From: an uncultured Thermogutta sp.
Lineage (GTDB): Bacteria > Planctomycetota > Planctomycetia > Pirellulales > Thermoguttaceae
Length of the DNA stretch: 61,507 bases
Direction: 5' to 3'
NCBI GenBank assembly: GCA_937128505.1
Contig: CAKZMM010000157.1
Span: forward strand, 1 to 61,507
Positions 10,201-18,281 of the stretch are shown one piece after another. Both the position numbers and the translations under genes were made by a program. Within the stretch, counting starts at the first letter, position 1; each line of letters starts with the position of its first letter. The notes under the pieces were generated by a model. It saw nothing but the letters and a program-made list of their open reading frames with translations. It made no database searches and was not told the DNA's origin.

Positions 10201-13200
10201 GGCAACAAATCGCGCCAAACAATCACATATTCACCATCTCCGTCGCTAGCCACCGAACGCGGGCTACCCGGCGTGTAATTGGGCCCAGCCAAAACTTGGT
10301 CGCCGCTAGTTCGCGGGTTGACGATTAGATCCTGCCCGGAGAGCACGAAGATATCGAACGATGTCCGGAATTCCGCCCCATTAGGATTGCTACCCGTGGC
10401 GTTCAAGGGGTTCCCCACGACATCGCGCAGGGTATTGCGGAGGACCAGTTCATAGCGCCCCGAACCCAGGGGCACCACCCCTGGCAGCGGGCCATTGCCA
10501 TCCACGGTCAAAACCGCCTCCCATTTGTTCGTGGCCGGATTCAGCCCATAGGTGATCGAGATGATCCCGCCACTGATGGGGACCCCGTCCTTGATCAGGG
10601 CGTAATTGGCCGGATTGGTCACACTATTGGGGCCGATTTTCATCATGTCTTCACTGAAGACGACCACGATTTGACTGAGCGGGGTGGTGACCATCTGACC
10701 ACCGAGCAACCGCTGCCCGTCTGTGGTCAGCACATCGGTCACTCGCGGCCCTGCGGTGTCCGTGGGTTCGTCAAACCGCCGGCCAAAGATTCCATGAACA
10801 TCCCCCACACCGGAGCCCGCCCAAACCACCAGCACATCGCCCTCACGGGTCATCGCAATCGAGGGGGAGTGCTGCATGCCGGACTCCGTGCGGTTTACCC
10901 GCACTTGAACCCCGGTCGGAGCCCCCGCCGCATGATATTTCCGCATGAAAATCCCGGAGCTATCCACATCTGCCCAGAAGTTCGGGTTGCCGGGAGCCAG
11001 CGGATTGGGCTCGGCCCCATTACCGTTCCAAGCCACGACAAAATCACCGTCGGCATCCACCCCCACCGTCGCGTTGACCTGGGAGAGCGTAAACTGCGGC
11101 ATGTTCACCTGCCCGGCCCCAATGGCATTCCCCAGCGCGTCGAAGCGTTGATAGAAGACTTCGTAATCATCGACCGGGTTGCCGCTATAGCCTTCCCAAA
11201 CGACGATGAACCCGCCCTGCTCGTCCATGACCACCTTGGCATTGCGAGCGGTGCGCTGGGTCTCCGCGCCCCCTGTTCCCGCCCCGGAATCGGCCCGAAA
11301 TTCGCCCGTCAGCGCTGTCCCTGCGGCGTTGTAAAGCCGACCGACCAACTGAGTATCGGTGACCACGCCGTTGGCCGTCGCTGTGATCTGCTCCCAGATA
11401 ACGACGAAATTCCCGTTGCTGCTCCGCCCGACGGTGGGGTTGTACTCCACGGGTAATCCCGGCAAATTAGCCACGTTGACCCGGAATTCCGAGCCCACCC
11501 TCTCGCCGCGATAATTGAACAATTGTGCCCGGATGTCGTTGTAATAGCTCTGAGGTTGACCCGCACTGACCCATACCACCACGAAATTGCCGAACTCGTC
11601 GATCGCCACCGCTGGATTGAGCTGATCGTTTTGCGTGGTCGTATTGACTAAAAACTCCGGTCCCAACGGTGCGCCCACGCTGTTGTAACGTCGGGCCCAA
11701 ATGCCCCAACTTCCGTCGACGTTATCGCCGGCAGCTTCCCAGACCACCACAAAGTCGCCATCGGCATCCATCGCCACCGCGGCATTGCGCTGATGGCCGA
11801 CGACGGTCTGGTTGACCAGAGTTTCCGGCGTCAGCGGGTTGTTGTTGCGGTCAAATAACCGCATGTACACTCCGGCGCCGAGCGGCTCCCCGGGATTGTC
11901 CTGGCCATAACTGGTCCAGACAACGACGAAGTCGCCATCGGCATCCATCCCCATGGCTTGGGTGGTGTTATCGTATCCCAGCCCGATTCCAAATGACTGA
12001 GTAAACAGTTGGATATAGCCCACCGAATCGTTGATGCGGAATTCGCCCGCGAACTGTGCCGCCGCCCCACTGACCCCGAAGTTGAACAAATAACCGGTCG
12101 CCCCCGGCGGGACGGCGGTGTTGGTTCCCGCCGTGCCATTCCAATCGCCATCCAGTCGGTTACCGCTGAAAAACGGCGTCGTCAGTAGCGGAGCAAAGTA
12201 CCAATCGTTGATCGTATCTTGCACCAGAAGCGCGTAGCTTCCTTCACTCAACGGCACCACGCCCGAAGCCGTGCCATTGCCGTCCAGGACTACCCTGGCC
12301 TCATATTTGCGGGTCAAAGGATTCCGCTGGAAGGTAATCGAGCTTACCCCGGCGGTGATCGGCGTCCCTCGACTGAGGAGCAACCAATTATCCGGATTGA
12401 GCACGCTATCCGGCCCGGCACTATCCGGCACACCGTCCTGATCGCTATCGGTCAGCCGCACCGAAAGATTCTCGCTGAATTCCACCACCAGTTCGTGCAC
12501 CGGTCCGGGAATTACCCCGCCATTTCGCAGCCGTTCGCCGGTCGTTGTCCGCAAACCGGTGACGATCGGGCCCACGGTATCCGCCCAATTCCGGCGGCTG
12601 AGTGCGTGGTAAACCGTCATATCCGGCCCGCCACCAAGCACGCCGGTCCAAACAATCACATAATTTCCGTTGGCATCGCAGGCCACCGAGGGCATCCATT
12701 GGTTGCCCGGAATCTGATTATTCGCCCGCGTCTCCCCAATGAGCGGATTTGCGGCCGCATCATAAGCCCGACTAAAGACTCCCTGACCCGAGACGTCCAC
12801 TTGCCCCGGCTGATCGCCGCGACCGCTCCAAGCCACCACAAAGTTGCCCGTATAACCCATCGACACCGACGGGAACGTTTGTTCACCCCCGGCCGTGACG
12901 TTCACTTGGAACTCATTGCCAATCGGCGCAATCGAGCCGACCGTGCTCCGATCGATATTCCGCGAGAACCGGCGGGCAAAAACGCCGTTTTGGTTTCCAT
13001 CCGGGCCCGTCCACGCCACCACGAGCTGATCGCCCGCCAACCGCATGGCTACATCCGGATAAGTCTGATTGCCCGCGGTCGTGCTATTGACCAAGATTTC
13101 GCCGAAATAATACGCCGTACCGGCCACCGCCGCCTGCGGAGAGCCATCCGACCAGAAACTGCGGGCAAAGATATCGGTCCCGGCACCGCTGTGGTCACTG

Positions 13201-16200
13201 ACCCAAACGATCACAAACCCGCCCGCGGCATCCATGGCCACCTTCGAAAACTGTTGGTTGCCTGCGGTGGTGACATTAACACGGAACTCCGGCCCTTGCG
13301 GTTGGCCAAACACATCGTAACGCCGCGCGTAAACACCGAATCCCGTCCCCGACAGGCCACCGCTTTCTTGAGCATAGCTGGACCAGGTGATCACAAAATT
13401 GCCCTCGACATCCATGGCCACGTCGGACCACTTCTGGGCATTAGCGGCGAACTCATTGACCCGGAAAGCGGTGGGGGCGTTGGGGTTAAAGACCGGGCTT
13501 CCCGACGCGAAGCTAATCCCACGCAGCCCTCCCATCGAGTCGAACCGTCGGGCATAAATGTCCGCATCACCTCCGCGATAATTCGTCCAGGTGACGACGA
13601 TATCGCCGTCTGGATCCATCGCCACCGAACCGAACTTCTGCGTGTCGCCGGCAAATCCCGGATGCGATGCGATGGGTGTCACCGGCAACGCCGGGAAGGC
13701 ATCCCGCGCAATCCTAATGTTTCCCGACCCATCCAAAAGCGGTTGACCAGAAACGTCCAAATACGGCAGATCGGCCGGCGTGCCATCCGCATCAAACAAC
13801 CGATAATACAGCCGATCCACTCCCAGCACCGGGTCGAAGGCGGTCCAAACCACCACGTAATCCCCATCGGCATCCCGGGCTACGGCACTGGCCGTTTCGG
13901 CAAATGTACGACCCGCTACGCTCACCGGGGCATCCACGCGAATATCGGGGCTGACCACGGTTACACTGAACGTGAAGGACATATCCCGTCCCGCGGGGAA
14001 ATAGCCGCTGTAACCGAGCGGATTTCCCGCCAGATCCCGCAACCCGGAAATATTCTGCGCCGGCCGAGGCGCCCGGATGACCACGCGATAATCCCCCGCC
14101 TCCAAGGCCGGCGTCCCGAGGCCCACCACGCCGTTCCCATCCAGGGTTAACACCGCTTCCCATTTGTTCGAGGGAATCGGATTGAGCTGATACACGCCAT
14201 CGGCCACCCCATCGCCATCGTGGTCGACCCCGTCAGGCCTCCCATTCAACTGGGCCGCCATATTCATCCCGAACTCGACCTTGGCGATCCCTACCGGAAT
14301 TTCCACATCTCCTCGATAAAGCACGTAATTCTGCGGGTTCAAAACGCTATCGCGAACCTGCCTCGGATCGCCCGCAAGGAGCCGATCGTCAAAACTCAGC
14401 ACGATGTACTGCACTGGGCCAGCAATCACCCCACCCGCGGGGACGGAACTGCCGTAGTGGTCAATCAAGTCGGTCACGAGCGGACCGGCCGTATCCGTGG
14501 ACTCGTCAAACCGCCGGTAATAGATGTTGGAATTCGAGAACTGTCCATCGGTGTATTCCTCGTGTTGCACAAAGACTGCCGTGAAATCACCATCCGGCTC
14601 CATCCCGCCCGAGGTGCTTTCCTGAATCGTTCCCGAAGCACCGAATTGATTGTGTCGCAATCGCGGTGGCGGTGCGGTTGTCGAACCACCCTGAACGATG
14701 GTTGACCCGATGATGAAACCCGGCAGGGGCGGATCCGGGAAAGGCGGACCCTGCAAAGCAACTTGGACCACCTGGGGATGATTGGTGCCGGCACTCGCAC
14801 CGACGAAATTCAACTCGAATTCGTACGGATTGGTCGTGCCCGGTCGGTAGGTCACCACGACCCCTTGATACGGCATAATCGGATTGCCGTTCGCATCCAC
14901 TCCCGTGACGATTCCCCGCAATTGGCTCTGGATCAAGGCGGCAACCGCCTGCGGATTACCCGGATCGAAGTACATATTGGCCGTCGCTTGGCCGCCGATA
15001 CCCAGCCGGAACCAGCCCGGCCCAGTCGCAAAAATCTGGAGAAGCTGAAGCTCGTTGGTAGCCTGCGTCTGCCCCTGCCAGGCGGAAGGACCGCTCAAGA
15101 AAATCGGTGAATCGTGTACCGAACCTTGGAACGTAATTTCGAAGACAATATCCGTCGAGAATACCCCCGGAATTTCCCACGGTGTGCCGAACCGGAGCAG
15201 AACCTCCGTAGAGGGTACCAACCGCACCGAGACCGCCTGACCGAAAGGCGAAGGCCAAGCACTGCCCGTCCGCGCCAGTCCCCGCAAAGCACTCTCGATA
15301 TTCGCGCGGGAAGCCGCCAAGTTGGTTCGCTGATACTGGATGTTGGCAGCATCCTCGCTGCCACTGAACGGCCCGCTGATGGTCAGGGTGAAGGTCCCCT
15401 GATCGACCGACGGATCGAAAGCTATATAGTATCGGGAATTGTGCCCGTCCCTGAAACTGTTGATGACCGCATCCCGGGCCAAAATGTTCATCGGGCCCAA
15501 CAAGGGATCCGCATCAAACCGGCTGTAAAGCGAACCATTCCCTTCCCCACGCAGGTAACGGTAAGCATTTTCCAGCTGGGCACGAAGCTGCCCCACCTCC
15601 TCCGGCGTTTGACCGGCTTGAATCGCTGCCACGACGGCGTTTTCGATAAGCCGATCGACCTCGATCTCCGAAACATCGGGCCCAAACCCGTCGAATACGA
15701 CCACCAAATCGCCATCGGCATCCAGCAGAGCGAGCCCCCCATATTGGGCGAAAGGCCAATACCGGGTGGTTGCCGGGTCGAAATCCGCCGTATTGATGCG
15801 GAAAGTCGAACGCACCGTCTGGAGCGAATAATTCCCCTCGTTATCGAAGAGTCGATACTGAATGGCCCGAACACCCAAGCTGGTGTCCGCACCCCCTAAA
15901 TCGCTCTCCGAAACGTTGAAAGTGATGACCCAATCGCCGCCATAACCGAAACTGACGTTCGGGTTAACTCCCCCGGCAATCCCGAACTGATTCTGCCGCA
16001 CGGTACCTCGAGGATCGTAAATTTCAGCCAACACCGTGTTGGCAACCCGATTCGGCGTCATCGACCAGGCGATCACCGCCCAGCCATCCTCGGACATCCC
16101 CACGACCGGCTGGCGGTGTTCATTGGTGTCTTCGGTGTTGACCATCCACTCGTCGCCTAAAGCGGCACCGAAGCGATCGTAGCGGCGTGCTTTGATACTG

Positions 16201-18266
16201 TTGAAGAAGCTAATATCCTGCGCACCTGAACCCCAAACGACCGTGAAATTCCCGTACTGATCCATCGCCACGGCCGGCTGGGCTTGCGCACCGTTGACCA
16301 CCTGATTCACGCGGAAGGTGTAGACGTCTAAAGCCGGATCCATCCAGCTCAAAACCGTCGCCAAGCTACCCAAGGCCGTACCGGTGGTGGGATCCGCATA
16401 TTGCAGGATTGCATCCGAACGGCCGTTCGGCCCGGTAAATGTCGCCGTAAAGCTGATTTCGAATTCATACGGATCGGTGGCGCGAATGACTCGCACCGAC
16501 ACATTCCGGAATCCTGCGGCGGTCATGGCCGCTTGAATGGCGCTCGCCGTACCGGAAAGGTTCGTGCTATCGAACTGAATATTCCGGGTGATTTGATTGG
16601 CGAATCGCAGCCGGAAATTACCCGCCAGTGGTCCGGCCCCCGTAGCATCTACGATCAACCGTTGGACAATCGATGCCTCCGGAGAGACAAGCGCGATCAC
16701 CCCCTGCACGGGAAACTCGGCCACGCCGTCCAAGTTCATATCGACCAAAAAGTCGATACTTGCCGGATCGCGGAGCCCGGCTGGACGAAACCGCCGTGCA
16801 TAAATGTCGCTGACCGTCGTCGGATGGGCCCAACTGGGCACCTCGCTTTGCCAGACGATCACAAAATCTCCGTCCGCATCCATCGCCACGACGGCATGCG
16901 TCTGGTTGAAACGATCGGGAAGAAGGGTGAAAGGATCGTCCGGCTCCTCGGGGTTTACCCGGAACTCAGGGCTCGGTTCCTTCAGCGTGGTCACTGAACT
17001 GCCCGTGAGGACCGCTCCGTTTTCATCCAGCACCTCGGAGACCACCAACAGCGGGTGGTCCTTCTTTCCCGAAGCACCCGTAAACGTAATATCGAACACC
17101 GTTCCGTCCGGCCGACCGGGAACGTTATAAACCGGTGTGACGGAAACCGTCGGCACGGCGACCCGCATCGTCGGCACCACACTGACCGGCCCCTCGGATC
17201 CCGAGGGCGGTTGCGGCGGTTGACCCAATTCCGTAGGCCCGATCGGAAGGCTGGTTGACGTCACCCAGAATGCCTGCTCGATGGCGATCGCCGTTCGGGC
17301 CGGATCGGTCGGGGAAATCGCGATATTGGACAGAACGACCGGCTCGCGGACCGTCACCACCTCGGCAAACGGATAGAAGCCGGAAGTAAACTGCGTCCCT
17401 ACCGACGGAGGCTGCACGCCCGGGGCAGTCGGATTCAGATCGCTGAATCTATACAGTACTTGAATAGGGGGCACATTCCGCGGCACTCCGGTCGGCCCCA
17501 GCGAAGCCCCTCTAAACTCGATCAAATATTCATGCGGATTAATCGGGGAAACCACCACATCGGTCAAATCCCCCCCTAAACCCCGGAGTTGAGTCTGGAG
17601 ATTTCGCGCATTGACGGTGAGCGCCTGAGACTCGTCGAAAACAAAGGACGTGGTCTCCCCCGGCTCTTCGATGATGCCGTTGCGGTTTAAGTCATAGCCA
17701 AAGACAATCATCCCGGCGATCCGCTCCTGAGCCTCCTCCGAGGTATACGGCTCGTAAGTCGCCGACAGAACCAGCTTTTGCACTTCTGTGCCATTGGCGA
17801 CCAAGGTTACCCGGGCAAAATTGGCGTTTGCGTCGTTCAGAACCCCGGGGGGCAGGACGAGTCGCTGAACTTCGTCCGTGAAATACCGTGCATAAATATT
17901 GGCATCCACCATGGCCTCGCCGGTGGTCGGATTAATCACCGGGTTGCCTGCACTATCGAGCACCCGGTCATATCGCGTCCAGACCACCACAAAATCGCCG
18001 TCTTTGTCCACCGCCACGGACCGGCCGGCGATCATCTCCTGATTTTCAATCACCCGCTGATTGACCAGGATTTGCTCCCAATCAGCCGGGGAAACGCTGA
18101 GCAATTGCCGCTGCTCTAGGGGATCGACCATCAAACGCCGCGGCCGATGACGCCGAACTCCCCTCGCGGCCGAATTCCGCTTTGGGCCACCAGCATTTGC
18201 CCGCTTTTGAGCGGTCTGCTTTTTCCCACGCCAATAGCTCAGCTTTGGTAGTCCGAAAAACGACAT
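4290..18266 (-). CDS. Giant LEPR-XLL repeat protein with embedded trypsin-like protease (4,658 aa)
   Basis: The start at 18266 (MSFFGLPKLS) is preferred because AAGGG sits 9 nt upstream; the in-frame ATG at 18275 leaves no room for it. The N-terminus is strongly basic, then VDPLEQRQLLS near residue 50. The body holds about 35 units of roughly 45-60 residues with core VAMDADGDFVVVWxSxGQD, each usually followed by I-x-A-R-R-F-D. Among them are four Big_5/SbsA-like domains (starting near residues 1258, 1900, 2502 and 3523, D-T-A-G-P-x-V-T-D type) and about five G-x-F-x-L-x-F-type domains (near 155, 540, 955, 1080 and 2840). Residues of about 3050-3315 form a trypsin-like domain with H3085, D3133 and S3261. 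Residues of about 4125-4630 hold LYD-type repeats shared with the downstream gene. I infer a cell-surface or secreted adhesin-like protein. No sortase or PEP-CTERM anchor is visible. Confidence 0.93.
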   Translation of the reverse strand: MSFFGLPKLSYWRGKKQTAQKRANAGGPKRNSAARGVRRHRPRRLMVDPLEQRQLLSVSPADWEQILVNQRVIENQEMIAGRSVAVDKDGDFVVVWTRYDRVLDSAGNPVINPTTGEAMVDANIYARYFTDEVQRLVLPPGVLNDANANFARVTLVANGTEVQKLVLSATYEPYTSEEAQERIAGMIVFGYDLNRNGIIEEPGETTSFVFDESQALTVNARNLQTQLRGLGGDLTDVVVSPINPHEYLIEFRGASLGPTGVPRNVPPIQVLYRFSDLNPTAPGVQPPSVGTQFTSGFYPFAEVVTVREPVVLSNIAISPTDPARTAIAIEQAFWVTSTSLPIGPTELGQPPQPPSGSEGPVSVVPTMRVAVPTVSVTPVYNVPGRPDGTVFDITFTGASGKKDHPLLVVSEVLDENGAVLTGSSVTTLKEPSPEFRVNPEEPDDPFTLLPDRFNQTHAVVAMDADGDFVIVWQSEVPSWAHPTTVSDIYARRFRPAGLRDPASIDFLVDMNLDGVAEFPVQGVIALVSPEASIVQRLIVDATGAGPLAGNFRLRFANQITRNIQFDSTNLSGTASAIQAAMTAAGFRNVSVRVIRATDPYEFEISFTATFTGPNGRSDAILQYADPTTGTALGSLATVLSWMDPALDVYTFRVNQVVNGAQAQPAVAMDQYGNFTVVWGSGAQDISFFNSIKARRYDRFGAALGDEWMVNTEDTNEHRQPVVGMSEDGWAVIAWSMTPNRVANTVLAEIYDPRGTVRQNQFGIAGGVNPNVSFGYGGDWVITFNVSESDLGGADTSLGVRAIQYRLFDNEGNYSLQTVRSTFRINTADFDPATTRYWPFAQYGGLALLDADGDLVVVFDGFGPDVSEIEVDRLIENAVVAAIQAGQTPEEVGQLRAQLENAYRYLRGEGNGSLYSRFDADPLLGPMNILARDAVINSFRDGHNSRYYIAFDPSVDQGTFTLTISGPFSGSEDAANIQYQRTNLAASRANIESALRGLARTGSAWPSPFGQAVSVRLVPSTEVLLRFGTPWEIPGVFSTDIVFEITFQGSVHDSPIFLSGPSAWQGQTQATNELQLLQIFATGPGWFRLGIGGQATANMYFDPGNPQAVAALIQSQLRGIVTGVDANGNPIMPYQGVVVTYRPGTTNPYEFELNFVGASAGTNHPQVVQVALQGPPFPDPPLPGFIIGSTIVQGGSTTAPPPRLRHNQFGASGTIQESTSGGMEPDGDFTAVFVQHEEYTDGQFSNSNIYYRRFDESTDTAGPLVTDLIDHYGSSVPAGGVIAGPVQYIVLSFDDRLLAGDPRQVRDSVLNPQNYVLYRGDVEIPVGIAKVEFGMNMAAQLNGRPDGVDHDGDGVADGVYQLNPIPSNKWEAVLTLDGNGVVGLGTPALEAGDYRVVIRAPRPAQNISGLRDLAGNPLGYSGYFPAGRDMSFTFSVTVVSPDIRVDAPVSVAGRTFAETASAVARDADGDYVVVWTAFDPVLGVDRLYYRLFDADGTPADLPYLDVSGQPLLDGSGNIRIARDAFPALPVTPIASHPGFAGDTQKFGSVAMDPDGDIVVTWTNYRGGDADIYARRFDSMGGLRGISFASGSPVFNPNAPTAFRVNEFAANAQKWSDVAMDVEGNFVITWSSYAQESGGLSGTGFGVYARRYDVFGQPQGPEFRVNVTTAGNQQFSKVAMDAAGGFVIVWVSDHSGAGTDIFARSFWSDGSPQAAVAGTAYYFGEILVNSTTAGNQTYPDVAMRLAGDQLVVAWTGPDGNQNGVFARRFSRNIDRSTVGSIAPIGNEFQVNVTAGGEQTFPSVSMGYTGNFVVAWSGRGDQPGQVDVSGQGVFSRAYDAAANPLIGETRANNQIPGNQWMPSVACDANGNYVIVWTGVLGGGPDMTVYHALSRRNWADTVGPIVTGLRTTTGERLRNGGVIPGPVHELVVEFSENLSVRLTDSDQDGVPDSAGPDSVLNPDNWLLLSRGTPITAGVSSITFQRNPLTRKYEARVVLDGNGTASGVVPLSEGSYALLVQDTINDWYFAPLLTTPFFSGNRLDGDWNGTAGTNTAVPPGATGYLFNFGVSGAAAQFAGEFRINDSVGYIQLFTQSFGIGLGYDNTTQAMGMDADGDFVVVWTSYGQDNPGEPLGAGVYMRLFDRNNNPLTPETLVNQTVVGHQRNAAVAMDADGDFVVVWEAAGDNVDGSWGIWARRYNSVGAPLGPEFLVNTTTQNDQLNPAVAIDEFGNFVVVWVSAGQPQSYYNDIRAQLFNYRGERVGSEFRVNVANLPGLPVEYNPTVGRSSNGNFVVIWEQITATANGVVTDTQLVGRLYNAAGTALTGEFRADSGAGTGGAETQRTARNAKVVMDEQGGFIVVWEGYSGNPVDDYEVFYQRFDALGNAIGAGQVNMPQFTLSQVNATVGVDADGDFVVAWNGNGAEPNPLAPGNPNFWADVDSSGIFMRKYHAAGAPTGVQVRVNRTESGMQHSPSIAMTREGDVLVVWAGSGVGDVHGIFGRRFDEPTDTAGPRVTDVLTTDGQRLLGGQMVTTPLSQIVVVFSEDMMKIGPNSVTNPANYALIKDGVPISGGIISITYGLNPATNKWEAVLTVDGNGPLPGVVPLGSGRYELVLRNTLRDVVGNPLNATGSNPNGAEFRTSFDIFVLSGQDLIVNPRTSGDQVLAGPNYTPGSPRSVASDGDGEYVIVWRDLLPGSQGIYARVYNDLRWMSTPSGRVGTGPNPGPAILVTNNPTAQFASVARDADGDFVVVWEQDDDPTTTGEDWNVWARRFDATGVPFGDPFRVNSETEGAQRYPAVAMDVDGDFVVVWQSFGQDGEGWGIFGQRYSPAGYALGGTNEVQLITFTGNPRGTFGLIWDGDGDPSTANSTGAISFNGNAFEIASTVESRLNVLGRNRHGVQVNQVRVQAVGLMQLLVEFVGPGGGKDQEQLRVDPGHTNLTGGPGAGVFIQTLVEGLTGEFQVNVTTAGDQMFPAVAMDQRGQFVVTWTGTGQNGDAPYQTNVYARQFPSNDVYGPFRGDPVYGATNPRASWLEQARFVVSTDNIATHEILPGTGYDGVVSVVARDPAGATVEIGSGALLWTGYHILTAAHVVTDALGNVYPAVEIGFALPAPTGPVTITSTQIIVHPGYDPNALFVNDLAIIVLPQQAPAGAERYRIYRESDEIGKIHEFAGFGDIGQGTTGAIAAGYPLKYFGMNRYEVFGERFNGLRYVDLGYPLPGGPRWAPGTLLAFDFDSGLAANDAFNILFNIRNLGLGAAEAMTAPGDSGGPHFINGLIAGVTAGVLRAPVADSDAVINSSFGEIGIDTRVSYYASWIDAVVAQGRVATGELLVNQTIVGNQKWSVVALDADGDFVISWTSYGQDGAGSGYGAGFNGQNGIFARRFDRNMLPVSNEFQVNTFAPGDQQRSQIAMDADGDFMIVWESRPDRGATTGGGSSPTDDFGIYGRRYVATWKLGTSPYYGPNGELGGEVAISSTKLGDQRSPAVALSHTGDAVVVWSGRGALPTADQADSQGIYHVRLFQTRDDAPPIVADVLAVVTRDGNRVIQQLLDDSVVQENIERLIVSFSENLVADRTTSLKSITNPNNWTLYRNGAPISGAVVSVSFGLNQSSAGPNPVAPRPTNKYEAVLVVDGDPTKPGIQPLGPGIYELVLSDRVEDLFLNRLDGDFDGVATGGFTRGFIVGAIEEVIVPPPGPPAFGEEDPLVHRVQTGVQNSPAIASNASGDFVIVWVDYDPTTNEGDIYAQRFNNVGRAVGNRIAVNNYRIGNQYQPDVAMDDYGNFVVVWAGAGLAAGEINVVEPAGVFARVFDALGQPITDQFQVNQFRVNVQDRPAVAMDSDGDFVVAWTSYGQDSDKDGVFARRYTLQGVAKGPEFLVNTTVRNRQDNPDVAMDAVGNFVIVWSAYGHSSDGSQWGVFGQRYDAAGNRLGGEFRINTYTTDDQLDAHVAMDANGNFVVVWSSFNQDGSGYGIFGKRFNAAGTAIGSEFRINQRTLHWQYEPDVAMDRFGNFVVTWTSIGQDLPDVIDAGVFARIYYADGSDFIDPTDPARTRALGEFNVNALRLGDQNSPVVTLSDNGTLAFAWVGPDADQTGVYYRVLGGQLNRTSSAPLSVYTLGNVYQSLSSSAPASSSLVLTGTSGNDTFEFTGGGTPGSWVIKVNGVRHYATSGTTTVSFDGLGGYDTVIFKGTAGNETLYRWTDRAVFEGTGFVVTVSNVESLSAYGQGGTDVAHLYDSSGSDSFTATAGYGILSGRNFYSRAMSFTTIIAYSTGGTDTARFYGSSATEQFSGSPAYAALTGSGYERRAEGFRTVSAYPGGGNDVARLYDDPSGDDVLVATPAYAKLTTSRATIAANGYKQVYAYSSGGKDEGKLYDSSGNDTLTARPEQTTFSGSNFWYQVNGFWGVSAFSTAGSDTARLYDSAGDDRFVASPTYATLSGTNYRIYASRFRSVTAYASTGADSSIFYDGSWLRETFIVTPTYATMYASSYTNRAEGFRRVEAVSTGGSDTARLYGTAGNDSFTGTSTYALLTGTNYYARAHGFRYAYAYSGGGNDAAKLYGTAGADTFVGRPDSARLYNSSYSLEVFNFQSVRAYGSSGYDRAWLYDTALTEYPDRLRAGSNWVRMFNQGLNYENWVFDFEYVEAHSSNSEDVNEVTGAVDFLITRGIW
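4345..5900 (-). repeat. C-terminal LYD-type repeat block (about 9 copies)
   Basis: Units of roughly 50-60 residues follow the pattern G-x-D-x-A-x-L-Y-D-S-x-G-N-D-x-F-x-A-x-P-x-Y-A-x-L-x-G, then Y-x-x-R-A-x-G-F-x-x-V-x-A-Y. The same pattern recurs in the 1,080-residue protein encoded at 469-3711. The D/N/G-rich turns are reminiscent of calcium-binding repeats, but the canonical RTX nonapeptide is absent. Confidence 0.85.
5990..18080 (-). repeat. About 35 DADGDFVVVW-type protein repeats
   Basis: By eye I count about 35 units containing a variant of V-A-M-D-x-x-G-x-F-V-V-V-W. They are preceded by N-x-x-T-x-G-x-Q-x-x-P and followed by I-x-A-R-R-F/Y-D. The most conserved copies read MDADGDFVVVW, while divergent copies lose the Asp residues (for example VSMGYTGNFVVAW). 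Such W-containing strands are typical of beta-propeller blades, but I did not establish the fold. Confidence 0.85.
8325..9115 (-). other. Trypsin-like (S1) protease domain inside the giant protein
   Basis: The stretch begins at G-V-V-S-V-V-A-R-D and contains LTAAHVV (His codon 9012-9014), VNDLAIIVLP (Asp codon 8868-8870) and APGDSGGP (Ser codon 8484-8486). These are the three hallmark motifs of chymotrypsin-fold proteases, in the correct order. The H-D spacing is 48 residues and the D-S spacing 128. GxGAL before the His motif and the glycines around the Ser are as expected for the family. It is flanked on both sides by DGDFVVVW-type units, so the protease interrupts the repeat array. I infer self-processing or processing of a partner; no target can be read from sequence. 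Confidence 0.9.
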
Positions 18267-18269
18267 AGC

Positions 18270-18281
18270 AGCCATCCCTTA
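18270..18281 (-). promoter_or_regulatory. Ribosome binding site overlapping the upstream stop codon
   Basis: Read on the minus strand, TTTAAGGGATGGCTGCTATG holds the TAA stop of the TIGR03032 gene, directly merged with AAGGG. The giant gene's ATG follows after 9 nt. This arrangement is typical of translational coupling and decides the start at 18266. Confidence 0.7.

Noticed and set aside
12219-14150. Long open frame (643 codons) on the plus strand opposite the giant gene, and others at 9012-10328 and 6297-7400
   Set aside because: These are mirror images of the repeat protein on the opposite strand. They carry no family motif and no supported start, and their composition follows from the repetitive coding strand.
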